The position numbers were made by a program, and so were the translations under genes. Shown one piece after another: positions 28,970 through 38,294 of a stretch of DNA of 64,000 bases. Source of the stretch: Melioribacter sp. (lineage in GTDB: Bacteria > Bacteroidota > Ignavibacteria > Ignavibacteriales > Melioribacteraceae). The stretch spans positions 1 through 64,000 of the forward strand of contig JAHEZQ010000011.1 in assembly GCA_023250955.1 (NCBI GenBank), given 5' to 3'. Numbering within the stretch: position 1 is the first letter of the stretch; each line of letters begins with the position of its first letter. A model generated the notes under the pieces. The model was given only the letters and a program-made list of their open reading frames with translations. It ran no database searches and was not told the DNA's origin.

Positions 28970-30413
28970 TTTTATTTTTCCATTGACGCGCAAGCACTTC
29001 GATCGTTCTTAATCTATCTTTATATTCATTGTAATAATTTTGTTTGTCAATATCTAAAGCTGCGTCCGAATTGCCTTCCCATCTTCTGCAAAGATAAATA
29101 GGTTCGTAAATTCTACCAATTTGATAGTCTCTCGATATCATCAATCCAATAGCATAATCTTCACCGTAACTCACATTTGGGATTTTATATTTACGAAGAA
29201 GCGGAGTATAAAAGGCTCTTGGTGCGCCAAGACCATTAATTCTAAGCGCATTATTTCGTCCGTTATCAGGTGTCCATTCTCTATGGTCAATTGTGCCTGG
29301 GGAAATTTCTTCGAGCTTAAAATTTGTCATCTTGTAAGTGCCTATAACCATTGCGCATTTTTCTTTCTTAAAAGTATCCACTACTGTTTGGACAGTATTT
29401 TCATTTGCATAAACATCATCGCTATCTAATTGTATTGCAAACCTTCCGCATAATTTACTATGGACAGCTTCATTCCAGCAACCACCGATTCCTAAATCTT
29501 TTCTTTTAGGAATAATATGAATTAAGCGGGAATCATTTTTTATCAATTCTTTTATTTTTTCGGTAGTACCGTCATCTGAAAAATTATCAACAACAATAAT
29601 GTTGAATTTAAAATCAGTTTTTTGAGAAAGGGCAGAATTAATAGCATCACTAATAGTGCTAACTCTATTTTTTACAGGAATTATAACTGAGGCAGCAAAT
29701 TCGAAAGTGTCATTTTCAATTTCAATCCTCTCGAATTTCGGAGCGAGGTATGCATTAATTTTCTTTAAATGATCAGTAACGACTTTTTCCATTTCAATTT
29801 GGACATCTCTGTTCTTAGGATTAACATAATCAAATTGTTTAACACCACTTTTTCTTGAGTCTGTTTCGACAGTTGTGTATAAATATTCAGGTATTCTTAC
29901 AAATTCACTTTGTCGAGAGAGATACAATCTTAAGTTATATATTCCTGAATACTTGTATTCGTTTTCACTTTTTAATGATTTAAGCAATTCAGCATTTAAA
30001 AACATTATATTACCAAAATCAAAATCATCTCTTAAACTACCCAATTGATAATCGTTTACAGGATGACGAGTAACCGAACTATCTTTAATTAGAAAATAAT
30101 TAGAATAGACTAATCCTGCATCTGTACAGTTTATGACATTATAAAACCGTTCGATTGCAAACTGACCTAATTGATATTTGCTGTCTTGGGTAAACAACAA
30201 GATGTATCTAGTTTGAGTTTTTTGAATAATCAAATCAACTGTGGTTGAGCTGGTCAAATCATTTACTTTAATAATTTCACAATTATTTGGAAGTTTATAA
30301 TTTTCATCGTTAGCTAATAAATAAATTTTAGAAATGAGATTACAATTAAATAATTCATTTATTGTATCAATGCTGTGGAGCGAACCGCTATAAGGAAGAA
30401 ATACAGTGATCAT
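28953..30413 (-). CDS. Family 2 glycosyltransferase with duplicated GT-A-like front half
   Basis: 486 residues. The C-terminal half (about 243-440) is a classic GT2 domain: [31 protein letters not shown], and the metal-binding LDSDD motif near 330. A later GEDYAIG and WEGNSD resemble acceptor-side motifs. The N-terminal half (1-210) begins ITVFLPYSG and has [18 protein letters not shown] and [11 protein letters not shown], which suggests a second, degenerate GT-A fold lacking a clear DxD. It is cytoplasmic, with no signal or membrane segment. The sugar and acceptor are unknown. It is the first gene of the operon ending with lysA and overlaps the next gene. Confidence 0.83.
   Translation of the reverse strand: MITVFLPYSGSLHSIDTINELFNCNLISKIYLLANDENYKLPNNCEIIKVNDLTSSTTVDLIIQKTQTRYILLFTQDSKYQLGQFAIERFYNVINCTDAGLVYSNYFLIKDSSVTRHPVNDYQLGSLRDDFDFGNIMFLNAELLKSLKSENEYKYSGIYNLRLYLSRQSEFVRIPEYLYTTVETDSRKSGVKQFDYVNPKNRDVQIEMEKVVTDHLKKINAYLAPKFERIEIENDTFEFAASVIIPVKNRVSTISDAINSALSQKTDFKFNIIVVDNFSDDGTTEKIKELIKNDSRLIHIIPKRKDLGIGGCWNEAVHSKLCGRFAIQLDSDDVYANENTVQTVVDTFKKEKCAMVIGTYKMTNFKLEEISPGTIDHREWTPDNGRNNALRINGLGAPRAFYTPLLRKYKIPNVSYGEDYAIGLMISRDYQIGRIYEPIYLCRRWEGNSDAALDIDKQNYYNEYKDRLRTIEVLARQWKNKNADRV
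28978..28981 (-). promoter_or_regulatory. Ribosome-binding site deciding the start of the FAD/Fe-S oxidase
   Basis: Minus-strand GGAA lies eight bases ahead of ATG 28969. The alternative TTG at 28993 has no comparable site, so this favours the shorter protein. Confidence 0.45.
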
Positions 30414-30514
30414 CTAATTTTATATCTCATATGCTGTATATTCCACTTGGGAAAAATTAAAAAAAATAGAAATAATTTATGAAGAGAGTGAATATTTGCT
30501 ATTCCATTTCAAAA

Positions 30515-30550
30515 GAATTCCCCTCTTAAAAATTTTTAAGAAGGGAATTC
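30515..30550. terminator. 36-base near-perfect palindrome downstream of the PorV-like gene
   Basis: Two 18-base arms (30515-30532, GAATTCCCCTCTTAAAAA; 30533-30550) meet with no spacer and differ at one pair only. In RNA the centre AAAAATTTTT would form the loop. It lies 32 bases beyond the PorV-like stop (30582) and ahead of the glycosyltransferase start (30413), so it probably ends the 38106-30582 operon. The palindrome being nearly complete, it would work on both strands. Confidence 0.55.
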
Positions 30551-30581
30551 TAGATTAGTTAAACTTGATAATTCCAAAGAA

Positions 30582-31619
30582 TTAAAAAACTATCCCGATA
30601 TCAATATATTGGATGCTTTTTAACCTTCCGTAATCTCCATAAGCATAATTTATTTTTAAATTTAATCCCGACTTCATTTCATAATTTAGACCTGCGCCTA
30701 AAGTAAAACTTTGTTCGCTGTTAGATAAAAAGAGAGATTTATAACCGCCCCTAATAAAAAACAATTCATCATAAGCCAATTCAATACCGGCATTAACATA
30801 TTCAACGTTATCATTTGGATGAGTGGCATCAAAAGCGGTTTTGACTCTAATGTATCTTGTCTTAATTACATCCATAGAAAAACCGATTCTAAACGTCAGA
30901 GGAAGATCATATTTATCCATTTCAAATTGAGCAGGAATGTTATTTGGTCCTGTATTTTGATTATTATCAGGATCATAGTTTATTTGAATATCTCTTCCAT
31001 CCATTTTCATTTTCGTACCAAAATTTGAGACACTCGCACCAATAACTAAATCATTAAATGGTGTTATGTAATAAGTACCAACATCTAGTGCAAATCCACT
31101 TGCTGAACTACTCCATATTGATTCATTAATGTACTTCGCGTGAAATCCTATAGAGAATCTATCAGTAAGACTCATTGCAAAACCCGCACCGAAAGAAACT
31201 GAGCCGGCATCCCAAACTTGTCCATTACCTTCTGGAAATTCAAAAGTTCTAACTTTTTCCTCCGGAACGCGTAATGAAGTGACGGTTATAAATAAAGTAC
31301 CAAACGATTCAACATTCAATGATGCTGCAGCAAAATCGTAATTTATGTTCGCCAACCATTGTGTATGACTAAACGCAACTTGACCATTCCCCTTACTAAT
31401 TGCTAGTCCCGCCGGATTATAATACACCGCATATATATCATCACTTATTCCCACATACGTTCCACCCATTCCAAGCGCTCTAGCTCCTGGTCCTATCTTT
31501 AAAAATTGACCAGCAGTAGTACCGACTTTAGTAATATCTCTAAATATCTGTGAGTATAAATTAGAATTACTAAATAGAATGAAGATGCTTAATGTTATTA
31601 TTAGAAAAAACTTTCTCAT
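30582..31619 (-). CDS. PorV/PorQ family outer-membrane protein
   Basis: The frame opens at 31649, but ATG 31619 begins a clean signal peptide (MRKFFLIITLSIFILFSNSNLYSQ), giving 345 residues. GARALGMGGTYVGISDD followed by YYNPAGLA is the N-terminal signature of PorV/PorQ-type (FadL-like) barrels. The remainder is strands ending in a terminal aromatic (YIDIGIVF). PorV is the shuttle that carries T9SS cargo to the attachment complex; paralogs in this phylum are often encoded with their cargo. Here it follows a large T9SS protein and a TonB receptor. Whether this copy is the general PorV or a dedicated paralog is unknown. Confidence 0.83.
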   Translation of the reverse strand: MRKFFLIITLSIFILFSNSNLYSQIFRDITKVGTTAGQFLKIGPGARALGMGGTYVGISDDIYAVYYNPAGLAISKGNGQVAFSHTQWLANINYDFAAASLNVESFGTLFITVTSLRVPEEKVRTFEFPEGNGQVWDAGSVSFGAGFAMSLTDRFSIGFHAKYINESIWSSSASGFALDVGTYYITPFNDLVIGASVSNFGTKMKMDGRDIQINYDPDNNQNTGPNNIPAQFEMDKYDLPLTFRIGFSMDVIKTRYIRVKTAFDATHPNDNVEYVNAGIELAYDELFFIRGGYKSLFLSNSEQSFTLGAGLNYEMKSGLNLKINYAYGDYGRLKSIQYIDIGIVF

Positions 31620-31657
31620 ACTCAGCTTTCTCCGTAAATTCATTTTCATTTAAGTAT

Positions 31658-31680
31658 GGGACAAATTAAAAAACTGTCCC
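31658..31680 (-). repeat. Stem-loop in the leader of the PorV-like gene
   Basis: GGGACA (31658-31663) and TGTCCC (31675-31680) are exact complements with an 11-base loop, placed between the stop of the large T9SS gene (31697) and the PorV-like start. There is no U-tract after it on the minus strand, so RNA stability or partial attenuation is more plausible than full termination. Confidence 0.3.
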
Positions 31681-31696
31681 TAAAAATTATCCACTA

Positions 31697-34600
31697 TTAT
31701 TTTATTACAGCAAATTTTCCTATTACTTCTCCAACATTCGGAATATCAACATGATAAATATATACACCATAGGCTATTCTCATGCCTTCTGAACTTAGAA
31801 GATCCCAACTTGCAATACTTGTGAAATCATCCTTTTCGATCTTATCAATTAGTTCACCGGTTATTGTATAAATTCTTATAGTACAAGTATGCGGAAGATT
31901 TCTAAATTGTATTTCTCTATCACCTCTATTCGTAAATGTTCTACCAGGATTTTCGGAAATACTATATGCAACGTATGGATTGGGTACCACATAAATATCA
32001 TTTAGACTTTGTTTTATGACTTCATTTTTTATTTCAGCCTTTTTGGTTGAGAAAACAAATAAATCATTTTTTTCAAAAGGTTTTTTTGTTTTGATTTGAT
32101 AGATATCACCATTCTTTGGAAGTTTTTGAATAGGAGCAGATTTATTTAATGATAAAATTATTTCGTAACTGGTTGATGCATTAGTTGCCCCTTGTGGCTG
32201 AAGTACTATTCCTTCACCCCAATCCCATCGTTTATTATTTTTTTTGCCCGGGACTAATTCATCTATAACAAAAGTTGCTGGTGCATTTGCAGTTACGTTA
32301 AATATTTGAAATGGCATTGCGAAAGTACCTGTTAAGGTTTTAACTGTATCAGCAAATTTCCAACTCCCATTTGTCAAAGTATCTACATCCTTCCATCTAA
32401 TTTCCCAATCGGCACTTATTTTTGTCCTTAAACTTGCTATACCTATTAAGGCCGGATAAAATATGGTATCCAAAACAGTTACATCGCTGTTATGTATAAA
32501 CTTGGAATTTTCTGCATCAAAGTTTAATTCATCATTCTGAACAAACACTTTTAAACCATCAAATGTGGGATTTGCATCTTCATTATTTAGCAGGTTGCTC
32601 TTGTAAAAAGGATAATATCTATATTTGATTTTATAGGTACTACCTGTTATAAGATCACCGTGTTTTACTCCGGCAATTTGACCAGAAGTATAATTTACAA
32701 TATACTTTGATGGATTTACTAAATTGTTTGATTGATCAAAGACATTAATACTTCCTACACGAATATTTTTATGAGCCAAGTTTACTAAAACAGTGTCTTT
32801 CGATCTAAATGTTGTTTCAACACCTGTAGAATCAAGTACGCTATAAGACTGAGCTTCATTGAATTCAATTCTGTATAATTTATCACCAACCGCTAAATCA
32901 TCCATCACCTTTATAGATATTTTACCGGTAGCATCGGAATTAATTGATACTGGGGATCCGTCAATTCCTACTTCCGGAGATACTACTCCTTTGGATATTG
33001 GTCCTGGAGTTACTTGAGCAGTATTAACATCAAAAATTAATTTACCAGTTAATGGATCCTGTTGAATAACTGATTGAGTTTCCGTTGGTGGCAGATCAGG
33101 AGAACCGCGATCATAAGCAACAACAGCATAGTAATAAGTAATTCCGTTTTGAACAGTTGAATCTACATACTCATGCTGCAAACCAGTATTACTACCTAAA
33201 TAAAATTTAACTCCGCGTCCATCATACTCTCTTTGTGCCAACCCCGAGTAACTATCTATTAAATCAAACTGTGCTCTTTTACCTGTATTAGGATCCAGTA
33301 GTGCCTGACCAAGAAAAGGAACACCATTTGCATCTGTTATATTATAAACATCAGAAAAATTAAAATTTCTACTGCGATAAATTTTATAGCCTTCAAAATC
33401 CTTATCCTGTGTTAATGGATCAATTGAATCTTCTGACTTAGCATCCCAGTATAATTTGACTTTTCCATCTTCAGCGACAGCTTTAACAATAGGTTTTGCC
33501 GGTGGTTGAGCAAATCTGTAATCTGCTTCCAAAATTCTTACTGAAGTAATAGCATTAAGAATTAAATCATCTTTATTTTCACCCATAATGATAGCCATTG
33601 AAAATCTTTGAGTTTCACCTTTTTTTAATGACATCGGACCGGTTGAAAAACAAAAAATATTGTCTCCTTCTTCCTTTAATAAAGCCTGCTCAGGATCGAT
33701 TTCCGGTTTACTAATCCATTGCCAAATTAATTCATCTTCTTTGGGAAAATTAGGAGCGCCATATCTTGCGGCAGTAAATCCCGTTAAACCAATCATATCT
33801 GATTCAGAAATATCTCTATAACCAAAGTTCGGTTCAGATCCAGCCCATTTATAACCGGGAAGTTGAATATCACTTAAAGTACCTTTTTCTTCTTTATCAA
33901 ATATTCCATTATTATTTAGATCTTTATAAAACGCTTGCGATGGTACTCCATCACCTTCTCCGTAATCAGGACCAGGATAGTTTTTAGATTCAGGACCAAT
34001 ACCATCAATACCTACATCATGTTTTTCCGGATCCCAATCGCCATCTTCGTCTCCTGACCATCTTGGCTTTGGTGCACCATAAACTTTAGTATATTTTGCT
34101 ACATCATAAATACCATAAGTTAATGGAGTAGCAACACCATCTATAAAAAATCCTTTGTCATTAAATGGACTCTCGTCTATTATGCCGTCATCGTCATCGT
34201 CTTTTCCATTCTTATCAAATGAGGGAGATTCTAGAAATTTCCATCCAAAATATCCCGGTACTTTTCCACCCATTCCTTTAAAATCAGCATCCCAAGCATA
34301 TACCATGCTTCTTGCTCGTTGATTATATGATTCAGCAAGTACTCCTTTGGGAGGGATAAAAAACGCACGATCATCAAGATAGTCAGTTGATCCGCCAACG
34401 TGCGGATCGCCAAACATACCAACGTAAACTTTATCTAAATCTTTTTCGGAAGCATTTGTAATTTGATAAACCATAAAAATAATATCTTCAGCCATTGGAT
34501 TGTTGAACTGAAGTATCCTTACAGTTGCTTCTAATCCCAAACCTCCTTTTGTAAGATCACTTGGGAATGGTTGATATCTATCAATAAATTCATAATTTGT

Positions 34601-35242
34601 ATAGTCATCGATTGCATAAAAAACTTCTTCATCAGGCGCAGTTGCCATATCACCCAAAAAAGCTGGCCATAAATATTTACCGGCACCAGGAGAATACCAG
34701 TTTTCTGGCCATGAGTCAGGTTTCCCATCTCCATTTTTATCTTCAGAATTTAAGGAAGCTACTTTATCTTGGTTGTTATCAGAGTAACCAGGTCTCGGTA
34801 ACCATCCATACTTTAATGAACCGTTTGGGCTGTAATCACCTTCGGTTGGTCTAACATGTGAATCACTTATTATATGAAGAGTATCACCATTAACGTCTAT
34901 AACTTCAGCCCCGGCTATAAAACCGAATTCAAAACCATATCCTAAACCATTCCAAACCAAATCTTCAACGTTAGATAATACATTTGGAGCGCAGACAGAT
35001 CCATAATTATAAAGGATTGTTGTGATTTTATTACCTTTGATAGTAATATCTTTTATTTCTCTTTTATCACCTGCAATCTTATTTAATTTAACACCTTTAA
35101 TCGGGCCAAAAATTTTCAAGGCTTGTTCAGGAGTCAAATTTTTATAATAATAATCATCTAATTTGTTCTTTACCTGGCCTATGGTTAATTCTGATAGTAA
35201 GAACAAGCATAGAATAATCGAAATATTTTTCTTTGTCATCAT
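31697..35242 (-). CDS. Large T9SS-secreted surface protein
   Basis: 1181 residues (a second ATG one codon in is equally possible). Signal peptide ending LTIGQ (about 23). The first 600 residues have no family I recognise but contain acidic calcium-type stretches (KNGKDDDDDGIIDESP, GDEDGDWDPEKHD, LNNNGIFDKEE). An FN3-like segment follows near 605-680 (PPAKPIVKA, GYKIYRSRN). The end is a T9SS sorting domain: VVPNPYVA, RNLPHTCTIRIYTITGELI, YGVYIYHVD, final GKFAVIK. It sits between a TonB receptor (17 bases after its stop codon region) and the PorV-like gene, a layout suggesting a surface complex. No enzymatic motif was seen. Confidence 0.8.
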   Translation of the reverse strand: MMTKKNISIILCLFLLSELTIGQVKNKLDDYYYKNLTPEQALKIFGPIKGVKLNKIAGDKREIKDITIKGNKITTILYNYGSVCAPNVLSNVEDLVWNGLGYGFEFGFIAGAEVIDVNGDTLHIISDSHVRPTEGDYSPNGSLKYGWLPRPGYSDNNQDKVASLNSEDKNGDGKPDSWPENWYSPGAGKYLWPAFLGDMATAPDEEVFYAIDDYTNYEFIDRYQPFPSDLTKGGLGLEATVRILQFNNPMAEDIIFMVYQITNASEKDLDKVYVGMFGDPHVGGSTDYLDDRAFFIPPKGVLAESYNQRARSMVYAWDADFKGMGGKVPGYFGWKFLESPSFDKNGKDDDDDGIIDESPFNDKGFFIDGVATPLTYGIYDVAKYTKVYGAPKPRWSGDEDGDWDPEKHDVGIDGIGPESKNYPGPDYGEGDGVPSQAFYKDLNNNGIFDKEEKGTLSDIQLPGYKWAGSEPNFGYRDISESDMIGLTGFTAARYGAPNFPKEDELIWQWISKPEIDPEQALLKEEGDNIFCFSTGPMSLKKGETQRFSMAIIMGENKDDLILNAITSVRILEADYRFAQPPAKPIVKAVAEDGKVKLYWDAKSEDSIDPLTQDKDFEGYKIYRSRNFNFSDVYNITDANGVPFLGQALLDPNTGKRAQFDLIDSYSGLAQREYDGRGVKFYLGSNTGLQHEYVDSTVQNGITYYYAVVAYDRGSPDLPPTETQSVIQQDPLTGKLIFDVNTAQVTPGPISKGVVSPEVGIDGSPVSINSDATGKISIKVMDDLAVGDKLYRIEFNEAQSYSVLDSTGVETTFRSKDTVLVNLAHKNIRVGSINVFDQSNNLVNPSKYIVNYTSGQIAGVKHGDLITGSTYKIKYRYYPFYKSNLLNNEDANPTFDGLKVFVQNDELNFDAENSKFIHNSDVTVLDTIFYPALIGIASLRTKISADWEIRWKDVDTLTNGSWKFADTVKTLTGTFAMPFQIFNVTANAPATFVIDELVPGKKNNKRWDWGEGIVLQPQGATNASTSYEIILSLNKSAPIQKLPKNGDIYQIKTKKPFEKNDLFVFSTKKAEIKNEVIKQSLNDIYVVPNPYVAYSISENPGRTFTNRGDREIQFRNLPHTCTIRIYTITGELIDKIEKDDFTSIASWDLLSSEGMRIAYGVYIYHVDIPNVGEVIGKFAVIK

Positions 35243-35259
35243 TAATATCCTATAAGTAT

Positions 35260-38106
35260 TTATTTAAAGATTATAGAGAATCCAAGTCTAACTTCTCGAG
35301 GTCTGTTAACACGTTCTGGACGTTGAGAATAATAATCGTCAAGATAGCTAACATCAATCATACCTGGATCACCTCTGCCTATTCTGTAACGTAAATCATT
35401 AAATTGATTAGCATTTAATTTCTGCTCAACATTAGATAATGACTTTCCAGAACTGGCATAAACAGATTGGTCATTTTGTGTATCAAATAAGTTATTTACA
35501 TTAATAAATAATGATAATGTATTAGAGCCCAGTGAAAAGAATTTTTCAAATTTCAAATCAACTTCCCATTGCATTGATTTATTTGAAGAGTTTTGTTCAT
35601 AAGTGATAGTTGACAAACTTGGAGGTAACTGTACAGTATAAGGTGTTCCGGCTTGGATGTTATAAATGACTCCCAACGACCATGACTTAGGATCCGAAAA
35701 ACTAAATGTACCATTTATTAAATGAGATCTATCAAAGCTGAGGGGAACAAGAAAAGTTTCAGTTTGTTTTCCTGCAGCTTCACTAAAAAATAAATCCACT
35801 TGTGGTTCAGTTCTATTCCCTTCAGCGATCTGAAAAGTATAATCTAAAGTTGCTGCGAATATACCGTCGACTGCACGTCTTTTAAGTAAAGAAAGAGTAA
35901 TTCCTCTAACATTGGAATAAGCTAAGTTTGTTAAAATATTATACTGCCTAGCTTTCTCGGTATAGATAGTTTGAGTAAAAATGTAATCGCGTACATCTTT
36001 ATAATAAGCAGTCAGATCAAATTTAAAATCATCTGTTAATTGCTGCTGAAGACCAATTTCATACTGAATCGATTTTTGAGGTTTAACATTGGGATTGCCA
36101 AATGTTGGAACTGATGATACGTTAGCAACCCATCTTAAATCATTTTGATATAAACTTGACAATGATCCAATCTGATAAAAGTGTCCGTAGGAAAATCTTA
36201 TTACTCCTCTATCTGTTATCGGATATGAAACACTGAATCTTGGCGATAGCATATGTTTAACTTCAGCAGGCCTAAGATAAGCGTTCATATATCCTGATAA
36301 AGAATCTGTGAGATTTTTTGAAATGTCATAGTTATAATCGGAAGCGGCATCAAAGAATTCATATCTTAAACCAATATTTAAAATTAAAGTCTTAGCAAGT
36401 TCCATTTTGTCAAGAATGTAAACAGATCCTTGAATTGGATTTTTATCATAAGTTGAAACGCTTTGTATTCCACCGCGTTGAATCGTAAGTGCACGATCAT
36501 ATAATAAATCATTAACACTTAATGATGTAACTGATGGAACTCCGTTAATTACTTTATATTTATAAAAATCTAGCGTAAACCCATCTCTTTTAACATTGTG
36601 TTTTCTAACTTCAAATCCGGCTCTAATCTCATGAACTCCAAACATTTGAGAAACTATATCTCCCTTAACACTAATAGTTGTAGTTGCTCTCCTTACAATA
36701 TCATTATCCGTTCCACCAGCATAATAAGTTGTGTTGCCAATTGTTTTTCTGTAAAAACTAGGTAGGTATCTCGGATCATTGGGGTCATCATAGAGATAGG
36801 ATTCTGCTTTATTATACGAATAGGAAGCTTTTAATGTATAAAAAGTGTTATTACTTAAAGTGTGAGTTAAATCTAAAGTATTTATAACCCCTCGGCTATA
36901 ATCCCAACTAACTCCATCAGGATTAAAAAGGTAGCTTCTATCAAATGATCTTGATTTTGCTCTATCATAAACAAACTCATATTTTAATTTAATGTACGAA
37001 CCAAATCTTTGACTGAGGTTAAATTGCAAATTCAATGAATTACTTGGATTCATAGCGACTGATTGTTTATCGCCTGATGGTAAACCATTACCATTAGGAT
37101 CAAATGGATTAAAAAAGTATGCCCCGGTTGCGTTGCCATATCTTGCATCAGTGCTTTTAAAATTATCCGGAGTTAAATAAGAATCGCTCGGATTATATAA
37201 TCTATAACCGTAATAGGTCCCTTTATTATTTTCAAAAACACCCGAGAAGAAAATTCTTGTTGATTCAGTAAATGGAATTGGCCCGCCTAATGTAGCTTCA
37301 ATTCGGCCAGCATTAATGGCATCTATTTTATCAAGATTGGTAAACAAATTTGTTCTAGGTGTTACATAATCTCCGCCATAAGCTTTTACGCTAAAAGTAA
37401 ATTTCTCGCCCCCTTCTTTGGTAACATAATTTACAACTCCGCTTAGAGCATTACCAAATTCGGCACTAAAAGTTCCAGTTGAAACAGATGCTTCTTGAAC
37501 AGCATTTGTAGCAAGCCCAACTGCTCTAGAATTTCCATACGGATCGTTTAAGGAAAGCCCATTTAAAGTATAAGCTACTTCGTTACCATATCCACCTCTA
37601 ACATGAATACTTCCATCATCCCCTGTAACAACACCAGCTTGTAATTTTATTACATCGCTTATATTAAAAACAGGTAAAATATCAACCGATTCTGATGTGA
37701 TTGCAACAGTGGGGTTAGTCAAATCTTGTCTAATCAAAGGATTTCTTTCGCCCTGAACAATAATAGCAGTTAAAGTAACTTCACCTGGAGATAATTTGAT
37801 ATTTAATGTAGTAGTAAATCCAACATTAACCGTTACAGATTTTATTGTAACTTTTTGATAACCAATATAGGATGCTGTAACATTATATACTCCTGGTGCA
37901 ATATTCAATATTACAAAATTACCTTCTAAATCCGATGCAGAACCTAATGTTGTACCATCAACCACAACATTGGCAAATGGGATTCCTTCACCAAGAGATG
38001 CATCTATAACTTTGCCCATAATTTTACCGGTAGATTGAGAGTATGAGGGATTAGAAATTACTAGAAGAAATGCCGCAACAATAATTAGTAAAAAAACTTT
38101 ATGCAT
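35260..38106 (-). CDS. TonB-dependent receptor with carboxypeptidase-regulatory-like domain
   Basis: 948 residues. Signal peptide ending PSYSQ (about 24); carboxypeptidase-regulatory-like domain about 26-112 (GKVIDASLGEGIPFANV, SDLEGNFVI, ASYIGYQKV). Plug with VIKLQAGVV, IHVRGGYGNEVAYTLNGL and FSAEFGNALSGVVNYVTK. Long barrel with a C-terminal strand (RPREVRLGFSIIFK). The motif set differs from the 748-residue receptors at 5133 and 9994, and there is no DUF4249 partner. AGAGG precedes the ATG. Operon with the 1181-residue T9SS protein and PorV-like gene. Substrate unknown; in this phylum such receptors may also act in protein surface complexes rather than nutrient uptake. Confidence 0.9.
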   Translation of the reverse strand: MHKVFLLIIVAAFLLVISNPSYSQSTGKIMGKVIDASLGEGIPFANVVVDGTTLGSASDLEGNFVILNIAPGVYNVTASYIGYQKVTIKSVTVNVGFTTTLNIKLSPGEVTLTAIIVQGERNPLIRQDLTNPTVAITSESVDILPVFNISDVIKLQAGVVTGDDGSIHVRGGYGNEVAYTLNGLSLNDPYGNSRAVGLATNAVQEASVSTGTFSAEFGNALSGVVNYVTKEGGEKFTFSVKAYGGDYVTPRTNLFTNLDKIDAINAGRIEATLGGPIPFTESTRIFFSGVFENNKGTYYGYRLYNPSDSYLTPDNFKSTDARYGNATGAYFFNPFDPNGNGLPSGDKQSVAMNPSNSLNLQFNLSQRFGSYIKLKYEFVYDRAKSRSFDRSYLFNPDGVSWDYSRGVINTLDLTHTLSNNTFYTLKASYSYNKAESYLYDDPNDPRYLPSFYRKTIGNTTYYAGGTDNDIVRRATTTISVKGDIVSQMFGVHEIRAGFEVRKHNVKRDGFTLDFYKYKVINGVPSVTSLSVNDLLYDRALTIQRGGIQSVSTYDKNPIQGSVYILDKMELAKTLILNIGLRYEFFDAASDYNYDISKNLTDSLSGYMNAYLRPAEVKHMLSPRFSVSYPITDRGVIRFSYGHFYQIGSLSSLYQNDLRWVANVSSVPTFGNPNVKPQKSIQYEIGLQQQLTDDFKFDLTAYYKDVRDYIFTQTIYTEKARQYNILTNLAYSNVRGITLSLLKRRAVDGIFAATLDYTFQIAEGNRTEPQVDLFFSEAAGKQTETFLVPLSFDRSHLINGTFSFSDPKSWSLGVIYNIQAGTPYTVQLPPSLSTITYEQNSSNKSMQWEVDLKFEKFFSLGSNTLSLFINVNNLFDTQNDQSVYASSGKSLSNVEQKLNANQFNDLRYRIGRGDPGMIDVSYLDDYYSQRPERVNRPREVRLGFSIIFK

Positions 38107-38182
38107 TATCGCGCCTCTTAAAAGAATTTTGGAGGAGTTTTTATTAAAGATTAAAAAATAAAAAAGATACTTCTTAATACAA

Positions 38183-38272
38183 GAGGCTGATTCAAAAATA
38201 AATCAATAGATTAAACAAAAAACTTAAGCCTTAATTTGTTCAGCATCAATTTATAATTTTTGATTCAGCCTC
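38183..38272 (-). terminator. Long-loop inverted repeat downstream of the FG-GAP gene
   Basis: Arms of 17 bases at 38183-38199 and 38256-38272 (GAGGCTGA(T/A)TCAAAAAT) are complementary with one mismatch, enclosing 56 bases. On the minus strand it begins 22 bases after the FG-GAP stop and is followed by a T-rich run, so it may be an unusually large terminator. A small structured RNA cannot be excluded. Confidence 0.45.
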
Positions 38273-38294
38273 CCATCAAGAACAATCAATTATA

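Noticed and set aside
28942-28993. Starts at TTG 28993 or ATG 28942 for the FAD/Fe-S oxidase
   Set aside because: TTG has no clear ribosome-binding site, and 28942 would remove conserved-looking N-terminal residues and has only a weak GAGAA; 28969 is favoured.
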